A DNA stretch of 39,791 nucleotides from an uncultured Bacteroidales bacterium. GTDB lineage: Bacteria; Bacteroidota; Bacteroidia; Bacteroidales; Muribaculaceae. The stretch is from contig CACZVR010000011.1 of the NCBI GenBank assembly GCA_902784675.1, positions 1 to 39,791 on the forward strand, read 5' to 3'. The first letter of the stretch is position 1. Each line of letters begins with the position of its first letter. The translations under genes were made by a program, and so were the position numbers. Positions 9,201 through 16,233 of this stretch are shown here, in pieces. Below the pieces are notes generated by a model. The model was not told where the DNA came from and ran no database searches. It worked only from the letters and a program-made list of their open reading frames with translations.

Positions 9201-9545
9201 GCCGAGCCTTACAGCCTGTACAACCCCTGGGTACATCGCATCGACTTCAGCTACAAGCATGACTTCTCGGTGAATGTGTGCGGTGCCAAGCACACCTTGC
9301 AGTTGCTCTTCGACATGAAGAACGTGCTGAACCTGTTCAACTCGAGCTGGGGTGTGAGCAAGTATTTCAACCCCGAGATTGGTAGCGATCCTCGCATCCT
9401 CAAGTATGAGGGCGTTGACGCTGACGGTTATGCCACCTTCTCGACTCCCAAGTCGGTTAACGGTGACGTCAAGACCTTTGTTCCCAACAAGAGCGTAGGT
9501 CAGTGCTGGAACGCATCTATCGGTATCAAGTACATCTTTAACTAA
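6258..9545 (+). CDS. Oar-like TonB-dependent outer membrane receptor
   Basis: Outer-membrane active transporter driven by TonB, 1095 aa. Signal peptide 1-22 (TASA-Q). A carboxypeptidase-regulatory-like beta-sandwich follows (about 27-112; SGVVTDENQQAMIGATI, NIDGRYTIQGM). The plug spans about 118-240 (EVVVTAAATKF, FTVDGANFNNNFG, GGGVNAITKSGTNKFRG), and the remainder is a 22-strand-type barrel ending GIKYIFN. The segment around VDGANFNNNFG and the undivided large barrel match the Oar/OmpA-related group rather than classical SusC. No SusD follows. The partner 23 nt downstream is a BACON lipoprotein, so the two probably act together at the surface. The substrate is unknown. A long structured leader is possible. 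Confidence 0.93.
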   Translation: MLRTVKILALVAMFFVALTASAQVTTSALSGVVTDENQQAMIGATITALHTPSGTKYNAVTNIDGRYTIQGMRPGGPYTVSVSYVGYETHEVKGVTLQLAETSNLDFDMSVDANALGEVVVTAAATKFRAEKTGAATNINSTQISNLPTVTRSLTDITRLSPYGGNGMSFAGTDGRTANFTVDGANFNNNFGLSDNLPGGGNPISIEAIEELQVVISPYDVRQTNFIGGGVNAITKSGTNKFRGSAYIFHRNENLRGDVVDHQQLGASAREKDRVTTYGATIGGPIIKDKLFFFVNGEMTKKPTVVNTMVPSTDGVADPDRGISRTTFADLERVSNFVKSKYGYDTGSWTKFPADENNYKILARLDWNITQDHHLALRYNYTKNRYWSNPNATSMDGGTRMASARVSKNSFSFANSMYGMDNLVHSFSFDLNSRLRDNLSNQFLATLSKLDDIRASNSSEFPFIDITMTDADGNKDNYMALGYELFTWNNAVHNTIWNLRDDVTWYYGNHKIMGGLSFEHQMADNQYMRNGTGYYRYNSVDDFINGAVPEVVCLTYGYGNETKPAARVQFNKAGIYAQDEWNITKNFKLTYGLRLDGLFFNNGDLITNNAILALNYYDNDGNVRHIDTGKWPSSNLIVQPRVGFNWDVFGNKSLKVRGGTGLFSGRLPLVFFTNMPTNGGLVQYQAQLNSKNTDMSQFAGGLVTDAEGHATIAALRNKLIAMGYPENVTSDMGTVPSAVNGVDPKFKMPMVWKTSLAVDYNIPVSFPFSVTVEGIFNKNINAASISDWSIPSVGGFARFNGVDNRPIYPAGFRTGTKAFVLENTSKGYGWIGNITLNADPTDWLSLMAAYTHTVQKEVTGMPGSAAESAFTYVPTIEGPNNIKLHNSQYVTPDRFIVSATGHDKSGNHYGLIYEAWRGGYNYSYMMANDMNGDGYNYDALYIPTDEQVANREFRFVSKDDETRFMDYVHANNYLKNNQGKYAEPYSLYNPWVHRIDFSYKHDFSVNVCGAKHTLQLLFDMKNVLNLFNSSWGVSKYFNPEIGSDPRILKYEGVDADGYATFSTPKSVNGDVKTFVPNKSVGQCWNASIGIKYIFN

Positions 9546-9568
9546 TTCCTAAAGACTAAGACAATATT

Positions 9569-11080
9569 ATGAAACTCAGATATTTTATTTCGTTTTTTGC
9601 ACTGGTCGCCCTGTTGTCGGCATGCTCTGATGACGATGCGATGACTCTGCTCGATGAGATTCAGGTTTCATCTTCGTATGTGGCTATTGATGAGGCCGGT
9701 GGCTCGAACACGATTACCCTCAACGCCAAGGAATCTTGGGCGTTTGACGCCGAGGAACTCCCTGAATGGTTGACGGTTAGCCCGATGAATGGTGGCGCTG
9801 GTGAGAACAAGGTGACCTTTAGCGCAGATGCTACTCCCGACGGTCGCACCGCTGTCCTGCACGTTTCTTGCGCTGGCAAGACTCAGACCATCAACGTGAT
9901 TCAAGGTCTTTCGGTAGTCAGCGAGGCCACTTGCGCCGAGGTCATTGCCGGCCCCGAGAGCAAGACCTACCGTGTGACCGGTACTGTCACCAGAATCGAG
10001 AACACAACCTACGGCAACTGGTGGCTGGTTGATGAGACCGGTGAAATCTACATCTATGGTACACTGGATGCTAAGGGCCAGACCAAGAACTTCTTGAGCC
10101 TGGGTCTTGAGGCAGGTGATATTGTTACCGTTGAAGGTCCCAAGACTGTCTACGGTGATAAGATTGAGCTGGTTGACGTAACTGTGATCAACATCCAGAA
10201 GTCGCTGGTGAAGGTTGAGGGTTATGATCCCGAGGATGCCACCATTCCTAAGGAGGGTGGCAACGTGACCGTGAACTTGACCTGCAAGACCAATAACGGC
10301 ATCTCAGTCGAGATTCCCGACGAGGCCAAGAACTGGCTGGGCATCGTGTCGATTGCCGGTGGCGCCGTGGTAACCTTCCATGCCAACGCCAACCCCGGTG
10401 GCGACCGCAACACAACTGTTGTGTTCAAGACCGTTGATGACAAGGGTAAGGAATATACTGCTCAAGCAACCATCAACCAGAAGGGTGCGATTGTTGCTGC
10501 AACGGTAGCCGAGTTCCTCGAGGCCGCCGAGGGCGATACCCAGTATCGCTTGACTGGTGTGCTCAAGGGTCTGTATATCTACAAGGAGCAGGTGCGTGGC
10601 TTCTACATTAAAGACTACTCTGGCGAGGTGCTGGTTTACAGCCCCGCAGGCTTCACGGGTACCGAAGCTAAGCCCGGTGATATCGTTACCGTGGTCGGTA
10701 AGCGTGGCTCTTACAATGGCAACGCTCAGATGACCTCATGCGTGTTTGAGGAACTGCTCCACGAGGTGATTCCCATCAGCATTGACGAGTTCCTGGACAA
10801 GGAGGATGATCCCAATACCTACTACATGATCACAGGTACCATTTTGGATATCGCTAATCCTGAGTATGGTAACGTGACGCTGGAGGATGATACCAACAGC
10901 GTGTATGTCTATGGCTGCTATCCCGGTTGGGGCGCAACTGGTGACAACCGCAAGGGTCTGTTTGAGCAACTTGGCATCGAGGTGGGTGACAAGATCAGTA
11001 TTATCGGTGTGCGCTACACCTTTAACGGTAACCCGCAAATGTCGAACGGTATCTACTTCTCACACGAGAAGGCTGAGTAA
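9569..11080 (+). CDS. Surface lipoprotein with BACON and OB-fold-like domains
   Basis: 503-aa lipoprotein translated 23 nt after the TonB receptor and probably cotranscribed with it. The lipobox LLSAC puts the lipid on C19. The next residues, SDDD, match the Bacteroides-type lipoprotein export signal, so it is likely displayed outside the cell. A BACON domain spans about 30-115 (GGSNTITLNAKESWAF, PEWLTVSPMNGGAG). It is followed by alternating OB-fold-like modules (about 118-212, 308-400, 405-500; each of the form YRVTGTVTRI...VDETGEIYIYG...GDIVTVEGP) and a second BACON-like module (about 213-305). No catalytic motif is seen. The role is inferred to be ligand binding or adhesion beside the receptor. 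Confidence 0.88.
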   Translation: MKLRYFISFFALVALLSACSDDDAMTLLDEIQVSSSYVAIDEAGGSNTITLNAKESWAFDAEELPEWLTVSPMNGGAGENKVTFSADATPDGRTAVLHVSCAGKTQTINVIQGLSVVSEATCAEVIAGPESKTYRVTGTVTRIENTTYGNWWLVDETGEIYIYGTLDAKGQTKNFLSLGLEAGDIVTVEGPKTVYGDKIELVDVTVINIQKSLVKVEGYDPEDATIPKEGGNVTVNLTCKTNNGISVEIPDEAKNWLGIVSIAGGAVVTFHANANPGGDRNTTVVFKTVDDKGKEYTAQATINQKGAIVAATVAEFLEAAEGDTQYRLTGVLKGLYIYKEQVRGFYIKDYSGEVLVYSPAGFTGTEAKPGDIVTVVGKRGSYNGNAQMTSCVFEELLHEVIPISIDEFLDKEDDPNTYYMITGTILDIANPEYGNVTLEDDTNSVYVYGCYPGWGATGDNRKGLFEQLGIEVGDKISIIGVRYTFNGNPQMSNGIYFSHEKAE

Positions 11081-11101
11081 ACCCTATCACTGAATTAAAT
11101 G

Positions 11102-11134
11102 GGGGGAGTATCGTCAATGGTATTCCCCCTTTTT
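11102..11134 (+). terminator. Intrinsic terminator of the TonB receptor-lipoprotein operon
   Basis: An 11-bp stem (11102-11112 with 11119-11129, two G-U pairs, GGGGG/CCCCC base) is followed directly by five Ts and then AATT. It lies 21 nt after the lipoprotein stop. Confidence 0.88.
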
Positions 11135-11137
11135 AAT

Positions 11138-11210
11138 TGTGGAGGATACCGCTATGCGTTGTCCTCCACAATGGTTTAACAACGTGTTTTGGTCTCCGAC
11201 CAAAAGAATG
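11138..11210. repeat. Left hairpin repeat unit of the Y1 transposase element
   Basis: The unit contains a 9-bp stem TGTGGAGGA/TCCTCCACA (11138-11146, 11162-11170), then CAATGGTTTAACAACGTG, then a perfect hairpin TTTTGGTC-tcc-GACCAAAA (11187-11205). The same unit recurs in direct orientation at 11912-11986, on the other side of the transposase gene. Confidence 0.8.
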
Positions 11211-11260
11211 CCGATGTTCTGTTTGCGAGATGGATGATGTCTTTCGGTTGTTGAGGTTGA

Positions 11261-11355
11261 CACCGCGTAGCGGTGGGGTAGTGGTTAACCCATTGTGAGG
11301 CTTGGCCTCACTGTGGGTGTGAGAAGCGTATCGTGTCGCACCTTGTAGAGGTGCG
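11261..11355. repeat. Cluster of short palindromes upstream of the Y1 transposase
   Basis: Three hairpins lie in 95 nt: CACCGC-gta-GCGGTG (11261-11275); an extended stem around GTGAGGC-ttg-GCCTCAC (11289-11317); and CGCACCT-tgtag-AGGTGCG (11337-11355). The segment GTTAACCCATTGTGAGG (11284-11300) is an inverted near-copy of CCTCCACAATGGGTTAAC from the flanking units, so one half-unit is present in the opposite orientation. Confidence 0.75.
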
Positions 11356-11359
11356 GTAG

Positions 11360-11391
11360 TTTGCTCATTTTGATTATTATTACTATCTTTG
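11360..11391 (+). promoter_or_regulatory. Promoter of the Y1 transposase gene
   Basis: TTTG (11360-11363), 20 nt, then TATCTTTG (11384-11391). The match is complete. It shows that the true start is ATG 11410, since upstream alternative starts fall inside the -7 box. Confidence 0.75.
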
Positions 11392-11409
11392 TGCAAAATA
11401 TCTGGCATC

Positions 11410-11853
11410 ATGAGCAAAACCGTCTCATTGCATCACATAGTCATCAACACAAAAAACCGGAACATGACCATCAACGCCGAACATGCTGAGGACATGTATC
11501 GTTTCATCACGAGCATTGTGAAGCGTAATGGCTGTTTCTTGTGCCGTATAGGCGGTATCGAGAATCATATTCACATGCTGATTGATTTGGCGCCGACGGT
11601 GGCTTTGTCTCATCTGGTTTGGGACATCAAGCGCTCGAGCAGTGACTGGGCCAAGAGGAGTGGACTATTTCCTGAATTTGTGGGATGGGGCAAGGAGTAT
11701 GGCGCTTTTTCGGTATCTGAATCGCATCGTGATGCGGTGATACAGTATATTATAGGTCAGCCTGAACATCACCAGCAGGTGGGTTTTGATGACGAGTACC
11801 GGAGATTGGCCGAACGTAATGGGGTGGAGTGGAACTACCATATGCTCACATGA
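11410..11853 (+). CDS. IS200/IS605-type Y1 transposase (REP-associated type)
   Basis: Single-strand DNA transposase, 147 aa from ATG 11410, normal length for TnpA of IS200. The HUH metal motif H53-I-H55 is present (in GGIENHIHML), and the nucleophile is probably Y113 in DAVIQYIIGQPEHH. No tnpB lies nearby. The gene is embedded in direct and inverted repeats rich in 3-nt-loop hairpins, the kind of subterminal structure these enzymes recognise, and this placement resembles RAYT genes, which serve chromosomal REP elements. The frame is intact and has its own promoter, so it may be active. Whether it moves itself or only the palindromes cannot be told from one copy. Confidence 0.88.
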   Translation: MSKTVSLHHIVINTKNRNMTINAEHAEDMYRFITSIVKRNGCFLCRIGGIENHIHMLIDLAPTVALSHLVWDIKRSSSDWAKRSGLFPEFVGWGKEYGAFSVSESHRDAVIQYIIGQPEHHQQVGFDDEYRRLAERNGVEWNYHMLT

Positions 11854-11856
11854 TGA

Positions 11857-11887
11857 AGTGGCCACTACTGCACGTCTCCGACGTGCA
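11857..11887. repeat. Palindromes just downstream of the Y1 transposase
   Basis: AGTGGCCACT (11857-11866) is a perfect 10-bp palindrome overlapping the gene's end region. It is followed by a perfect hairpin TGCACGTC-tcc-GACGTGCA (11869-11887). The tcc loop is the same as in the flanking TTTTGGTC hairpins, though the stem differs. Confidence 0.75.
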
Positions 11888-11911
11888 ACCCTGAGAGGGC
11901 GGTGTGCCCAC

Positions 11912-11986
11912 AGTGGAGTCCACCGCTTCGCGGGGTCCTCCACAATGGGTTAACAACACGTTTTGGTCTCCGACCAAAATGCTCCC
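11912..11986. repeat. Right hairpin repeat unit of the Y1 transposase element
   Basis: Direct repeat of the unit at 11138-11210. It contains GTGGAG...CTCCAC (11913-11918, 11938-11943), CAATGGGTTAACAACACG and the identical hairpin TTTTGGTC-tcc-GACCAAAA (11961-11979). The copies differ inside the first loop but share the stems. The two units bracket a segment of about 850 bp holding the transposase. Confidence 0.8.
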
Positions 11987-12039
11987 GTGCAGCGTGTCTG
12001 ACGGATTTAATGATACAATACTAAAACTGAATACAAATT

Positions 12040-13244
12040 ATGCGAAGACTTTTTACTATCTTGTTGTTGATGGTTGTGGTGCCCTTGCAGATGTGGGGGG
12101 CGGGACGAGAGAATTACACGGTGATCATCTCGCTTGACGGACTGCGTTGGGACTATTTGGACACCTATGACGTGCCGTTCATGAATCAGCTGGCGCATGA
12201 TGGAGTGAAGGCGGTGATGCAGCCGTCGTTCCCGAGCAAGACGTTCCCCAATCACTACACGTTGCGTTGGCGACGGGCCTCACGCCCGATCACCACGGCA
12301 TCATCACTAACACGTTTTGGGACCGTGAGCGCGGCGTGGAGTTCTCGCTGGGAAACAAGGACACGCGCAGCAAGGGTTATTACTACGGTGGTGACCCCGT
12401 GTGGCTCACAGCCAAACATCAGGGCGTGAAGACGGCTACGGTGTTTTGGGTGGGGAGCGATGTGGCTATCCAGGGCGAGCATCCGACCTACTGGCGCGAT
12501 TATCAGACCGAACAAATGGACTATCCGAGCCGTGTGGACGAGATCATCCGCCTGCTCAAACTGCCCGAAAAGGACCGTCCACACCTGGTGATGGCCTATT
12601 TTGAGGAACCTGACCGCAGTGGCCATAACTATGGCCCGATGCACCGTATGACGCGCCGCGCGGTGGAAGACATGGACTTGCTGTTGAGCGGTTTGTGGGC
12701 CCGCATCCAGTTGCTGCCCTTTGCCGACAAGGTGAATCTCATCGTCACTGGCGACCATGGCATGACCAGTGTGGACCCCAAGCGCTTTGTGGACATTGAT
12801 GACGTGCTGCCCAAGCACTGGTATGAGCGTTTCTGCAACGATTATCCCACGCTGATTTATGCCAGCGCACCGCAGTACATCGACAGCATTTGTGATGCCT
12901 TGCAGGGTGTGGATCACATCCGAGCCTGGAAGAAGGCCGATCTGCCTGCCTATCTGGGCTATGGCACTAACAAGAACATGGGTGATGTGGTCGTGCTGCC
13001 CGACGTGGGTTGGCTGTTTGCCGATAAACCCAGCAAGAAACAACGTGGCAGCCACGGATTTGACCACACGGCAGCCGACATGCAGGTGGGGTTCCGTGCC
13101 ATCGGTCCCGACTTCAAGGTGGGCTATGAGAAGGCCGACCGCTTCCGCAACGTGTGCATCTATCCGTTGTTGTGCTATCTGCTGGGTGTGCAGCCGTCGC
13201 CCAACGACGGCAACCTTGACGAGGTGCGCGACATGCTGCGATAA
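12040..13244 (+). pseudogene. ENPP-type nucleotide pyrophosphatase/phosphodiesterase, frameshifted
   Basis: Secreted alkaline-phosphatase-superfamily enzyme cleaving phosphodiester or pyrophosphate bonds in nucleotides or related compounds. The first frame (from ATG 12040) has a signal peptide, metal ligand D33 (IISLDGLRWDY) and nucleophile T68 (SFPSKTFPNHYTL). The second frame begins exactly where that motif should continue (ATGLTPDHHGI) and carries EEPDRSGHNYGP, TGDHGM and GSHGFDH, all the remaining metal ligands. The break is a tandem duplication CGTTG-CGTTG at 12260-12269. Without one copy the gene would be 399 codons plus stop, a full-length family member. The TTG at 12267 has no ribosome-binding context. 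As read, the first frame stops at 12429, so the product is inactive unless frameshifting or reversion occurs. The lesion is recent, as everything else is intact. Confidence 0.85.
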
Positions 13245-13273
13245 GATTCAAGGCTTGTTGTCAAGGGAAAATA

Positions 13274-13304
13274 TTTGTACTTTTCCCAAATTGGTGTATA
13301 TTTG
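13274..13304 (+). promoter_or_regulatory. Promoter of the ATP-grasp gene
   Basis: TTTG (13274-13277), 19 nt, TATATTTG (13297-13304). It lies within the gap after the phosphodiesterase gene and gives a leader of about 30 nt. Confidence 0.7.
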
Positions 13305-13339
13305 CGCAATCCAACGCGATTCTACGGGTGGGATGACAA

Positions 13340-14338
13340 ATGAGACAAGGCGCTATGATCAAGCTTATTATCAAGTATTTCAAGAGGATTTATCATGAGG
13401 TGACCGAACTGTCGCGACAGACGGGCCGTTGCAGATATTACCACTTGTGGGACTACCTGACGGCGTTTGTGCGCCACGGTGCACACATCGAGCAGTATAC
13501 CGGAGGCGGCTTTTGGCGCTACAGTAACGCCATGCGCAGCAAGTGCCTCACTCATTACCGCCGTCTTGCTCTTGAGAAGCGCTATAACAGTCCAGCCGAT
13601 GTCCACTACTTCAAAAATAAGCCCGAATTCAATCGGTTTTTCAAGGAATTTGTGCATCGTGGCTGGCTGTGGCTCAAGGAAGCCAGTTTTGCCGATTTCA
13701 AGGACTTCATGACGCGCTACGGGTCGGTCATCGTCAAGCCGATGGACGGCAAGCAGGGTGATGGTATCAGGCTGCTGGATTATACGGGCCAGAGCGATGA
13801 CGAACTGCAGCGCTTGTTTGATGCCTTGGTTCAAGAGGACGTATTGCTCGAGGAGGTGATTGTCCAGCATCCCGACATGGTGTTCGGCAACAAGTCGGTG
13901 AACACTATCAGGGTGCTCACTGCCTGCCGTCCCGATGGCAAGGCGCGCATCATGAAGGCCTTCCTGCGTTTGGGGGTAGGGGATGCTCTGGTAGATAACA
14001 CTGCCACGGGCGGCTACTACTATGAGGTGGATCAGGAAACGGGCGTCGTGTGCTCGGGCGGCACGTCCAAGGCCGGTGACCTTGTTTACGTCCACCCGCA
14101 GACCGACATTGTTGTGCTCGGCTTCAAAGTCCCCCGATGGGATGAGGTGAAGGCAACGTGCATCGCAGCCGCACAGCGCATGCCCAGCATGGCGCTGGTG
14201 GGATGGGATGCCGCCATCACCCAGGATGGTGTCCAACTCATTGAGGGCAACAACAGCGCCGACTACATCGGCTATGAGTTCGTGGGCAGCAACGGCTACT
14301 ACGAGAAAATCAAGAGCTTCATGGAAGGGAAGGAATGA
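13340..14338 (+). CDS. Sugar-transfer-associated ATP-grasp protein
   Basis: 332-aa ATP-grasp enzyme, expected to join a carboxylate to an amine or thiol using ATP, usually in surface-polymer or cofactor-like synthesis. Visible features are a basic N-terminus with KYFKRIYHEVTEL; the ATP-binding strand VIVKPMDGKQGDGIRLLD; LLEEVIVQHP; the NTIRVLTA segment; and the metal-binding end IEGNNSADYIGYE. The layout matches the ATPgrasp_ST family (often near glycosyltransferases), but no glycosyltransferase is adjacent, so the substrate is unknown. A second in-frame ATG at 13355 (MIKLIIKYF) is an equally plausible start. It has its own two-box promoter. Confidence 0.82.
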   Translation: MRQGAMIKLIIKYFKRIYHEVTELSRQTGRCRYYHLWDYLTAFVRHGAHIEQYTGGGFWRYSNAMRSKCLTHYRRLALEKRYNSPADVHYFKNKPEFNRFFKEFVHRGWLWLKEASFADFKDFMTRYGSVIVKPMDGKQGDGIRLLDYTGQSDDELQRLFDALVQEDVLLEEVIVQHPDMVFGNKSVNTIRVLTACRPDGKARIMKAFLRLGVGDALVDNTATGGYYYEVDQETGVVCSGGTSKAGDLVYVHPQTDIVVLGFKVPRWDEVKATCIAAAQRMPSMALVGWDAAITQDGVQLIEGNNSADYIGYEFVGSNGYYEKIKSFMEGKE

Positions 14339-14532
14339 ATCGCCTGCCTCCTTGAAAAACTACTCATTTCGCGAATTTAACTAATTGGCCTTCGCGTTCT
14401 TTTTCTCACGCTAAGACGCAAAGGGTATTTGTGGCATCCGCGTTTGAGTTTTTAAACACGGATTATGCGGATTTCGCGGATTACGCTGATTTGGCATCCG
14501 CGTTCTTTTTTAAAATGCTTGGGTAGGGGTAC
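14339..14532. repeat. Interspersed GCATCCGCG repeat copies
   Basis: The gap between the ATP-grasp stop and the SRP RNA end contains CGCGAATTTAACTAATT, GGCCTTCGCGTTC, CTCACGCTAAGACGCAAAG, GGCATCCGCGTTTG, GGATTATGCGGATTTCGC and a final GGCATCCGCGTTCTTTTTT. The CTCACGCTAAGACGCAAAG / GGCATCCGC pair recurs at 18443-18487. No gene is seen. Confidence 0.55.
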
Positions 14533-14638
14533 AAAAAAAAGGGCAAGTGAGCTACAGCGCGCCGCTACAACCTCGTTACCCTTGCTTCGGTCAAGACCTG
14601 GGGGATTGGGAGGGAGCTGGCCGTGTAGGACTTACCCG
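14533..14638 (-). ncRNA. ffs: Signal recognition particle RNA (small bacterial type)
   Basis: The complement carries the Bacteroidetes SRP RNA landmarks in order: GCCGGGTAAGTCCTACACGG, CCCAGGTCTTGACCGAAGC and GGGTAACGAGGTTGTAGCGG, then GCTCACTTGCCC and a run of eight Ts. CAGG and AGCA, the conserved strands of the domain IV internal loop, lie 10 nt apart as in the canonical RNA. The RNA binds Ffh and targets ribosomes making membrane proteins. Length is about 105 nt. The 5' end is estimated from the promoter and the 3' end from the T-run. The apical loop is UGAC rather than GGAA. Confidence 0.87.
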
Positions 14639-14642
14639 GCTG

Positions 14643-14672
14643 CAAAAGTACTGCTTTTTCCTGAACTGGCAA
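14643..14672 (-). promoter_or_regulatory. Promoter of the SRP RNA gene
   Basis: On the complement, TTG (14670-14672), 19 nt, then TACTTTTG (14643-14650). It places transcription start a few bases before the GCCGGGTAAG of the RNA. Confidence 0.75.
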
Positions 14673-14708
14673 GTCTTTTCCCGGAAATATTTCTCTTGAA
14701 GGTTAGAA

Positions 14709-14783
14709 AACAATAAATACAATAAATACAATAGTTTTATTATCAACCGATTAATTATAATTGTATTTCTTGTATTTATTGTT
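14709..14783. repeat. 24-bp AT-rich inverted repeat
   Basis: The arms 14709-14732 and 14760-14783 are reverse complements with one mismatch and a 27-nt spacer. Each arm is internally a tandem of AATAAATAC-like units. It lies between the SRP RNA promoter and the 3' end of the symporter gene, so it could end leftward transcription as a weak hairpin or be a small mobile relic. Confidence 0.6.
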
Positions 14784-14804
14784 GTTTAAATGAGAGTGAC
14801 AAGG

Positions 14805-16172
14805 TCAATCTTCTTCTTTTATGGGGGCGTGGTGGTCGAGGCGGTTCTCGTAAAGGTAGTGCTTGGTCTCGCGTGCGATGACACCACTGAGCAGCAACAG
14901 GGCGACAAGGTTGGGGATTGCCATGAGGGCGTTCATGCAGTCGGCGGCGTTCCAGACGACGTCAAGGCTGATGATGCTGCCCACGAAGACCATGGCAACG
15001 AACAGGATGCGGTACCCCAGCATCCAGCGTTTGCCCTTAAGGTATTCTACGGCGCGCTCACCATAGTAGCACCAACCCAGAATAGTGGTGAAGGCAAAGG
15101 TGAGCAGTCCGAAGGTGAGCAGCGGAGTGCCCACATAAGGGATTTTGGAGAAGGCGGCCTTGGTCAAGGCTGCGCCATCAGTGCTGCTGATGTCGGGGTA
15201 GGCGATGATGGAGCTGACGATGACCAGACCCGTGAAAGCGCAGATGACCACGGTGTCCCAGAAGGTGCCCGTCGATGAAACCAATGCCTGACGAACTGGG
15301 TTGCGCGTCTGGGCTGCTGCAGCGACGATGGGCGCAGAGCCGAGACCCGACTCGTTGCTGAACAGGCCTCGAGCGATACCCATGCGTGCGGCAAGGATGA
15401 CGGTGGTGCCGACAAAGCCGCCGCCGGCAGCCTGAGGCGTGAATGCCGACTCGCAGATGAGTTTGATGGCGGGCCAGACGTACTGCCCGTTAACAATCAG
15501 GATGTAGATGCAGCCCAGCACATAGAAGAAGGCCATGAAAGGCACCAACGCACCACACACGCGGGCAATGCTCCTGATGCCGCCCAACAGCACAAGCGCC
15601 GCCAACACGCAGACAACAGCACCTGTGGCCCATGTGGGGATGCCGTAGGAGTTTTGGGCGATGGTAGAGATGGCGTTGGCTTGCACCGTGTTGCCGATGC
15701 CGAAAGAAGCCAATGCGGTGAACAGTGCGAACAAGACGGCGAGCCACTTCCAGCCCAAGCCGCGCTCCAGCGCATACATGGGTCCACCCAGCATGCGTCC
15801 GTCAGGAGCTTTGACACGGTATTTGATGGCAAGCAGACCCTCGCTGTATTTTGTAGCCATGCCGAACACGCCCGAAAGCCAGCACCATAGCACGGCGCCC
15901 GGTCCGCCCAGTGCGACCGCGGTGGCAACACCCACGATGTTACCCGTGCCGATGGTGGCAGCCAGCGCAGTGGCGAGTGCGCCGAATTGCGACACATCAC
16001 CTGTTGAACCCTTGTCGCGGCTCACAGACAAGCGAATGGCCGTGAGAAGTTTGCGCTGCGGCACACCCAACCTGAATGTGAGATACACATGTGTTCCCAA
16101 CAATAATATAATCATGGGCCACCCCCACAGGTAGCCGCTCAAGGTTTCAAAAAAAGCGTTCAAGTTTTCCAT
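14805..16172 (-). CDS. Alanine/glycine:sodium symporter (AGCS family)
   Basis: Inner-membrane carrier importing small neutral amino acids with sodium, 455 aa, with about 10-11 hydrophobic segments. Family signatures are TALAATIGTGNIVGVA, then GGPGAVLWCWLSGVFGMATKYSEG, then GGPMYALERGLG and FSNESGLGSAPI near the middle. The start is ATG 16172 (MENLNAFF); the codon before it is TTG. It is monocistronic with a two-box promoter whose -33 region lies inside a perfect palindrome (16220-16244). The substrate (alanine, glycine or glutamine) cannot be told from sequence. Confidence 0.93.
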   Translation of the reverse strand: MENLNAFFETLSGYLWGWPMIILLLGTHVYLTFRLGVPQRKLLTAIRLSVSRDKGSTGDVSQFGALATALAATIGTGNIVGVATAVALGGPGAVLWCWLSGVFGMATKYSEGLLAIKYRVKAPDGRMLGGPMYALERGLGWKWLAVLFALFTALASFGIGNTVQANAISTIAQNSYGIPTWATGAVVCVLAALVLLGGIRSIARVCGALVPFMAFFYVLGCIYILIVNGQYVWPAIKLICESAFTPQAAGGGFVGTTVILAARMGIARGLFSNESGLGSAPIVAAAAQTRNPVRQALVSSTGTFWDTVVICAFTGLVIVSSIIAYPDISSTDGAALTKAAFSKIPYVGTPLLTFGLLTFAFTTILGWCYYGERAVEYLKGKRWMLGYRILFVAMVFVGSIISLDVVWNAADCMNALMAIPNLVALLLLSGVIARETKHYLYENRLDHHAPIKEED

Positions 16173-16202
16173 CAAAGTGTGATAGTATTAAGGTTGAAAA
16201 TG

Positions 16203-16233
16203 CAAAGATATGGTTTTGTGGTGAGAAAAGCAA
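16203..16233 (-). promoter_or_regulatory. Promoter of the AGCS symporter gene
   Basis: On the complement, TTG (16231-16233), 20 nt, TATCTTTG (16203-16210), giving a leader of about 25 nt. Confidence 0.7.

Noticed and set aside
6258-11080. SusC/SusD pair (polysaccharide utilisation locus)
   Set aside because: The receptor is Oar-like and the partner has BACON and OB-like modules without SusD helices; no glycan enzymes are adjacent in the operon.
13322-14236. Leftward frame opposite the ATP-grasp gene
   Set aside because: The ATP-grasp motifs and two-box promoter support the rightward gene only.
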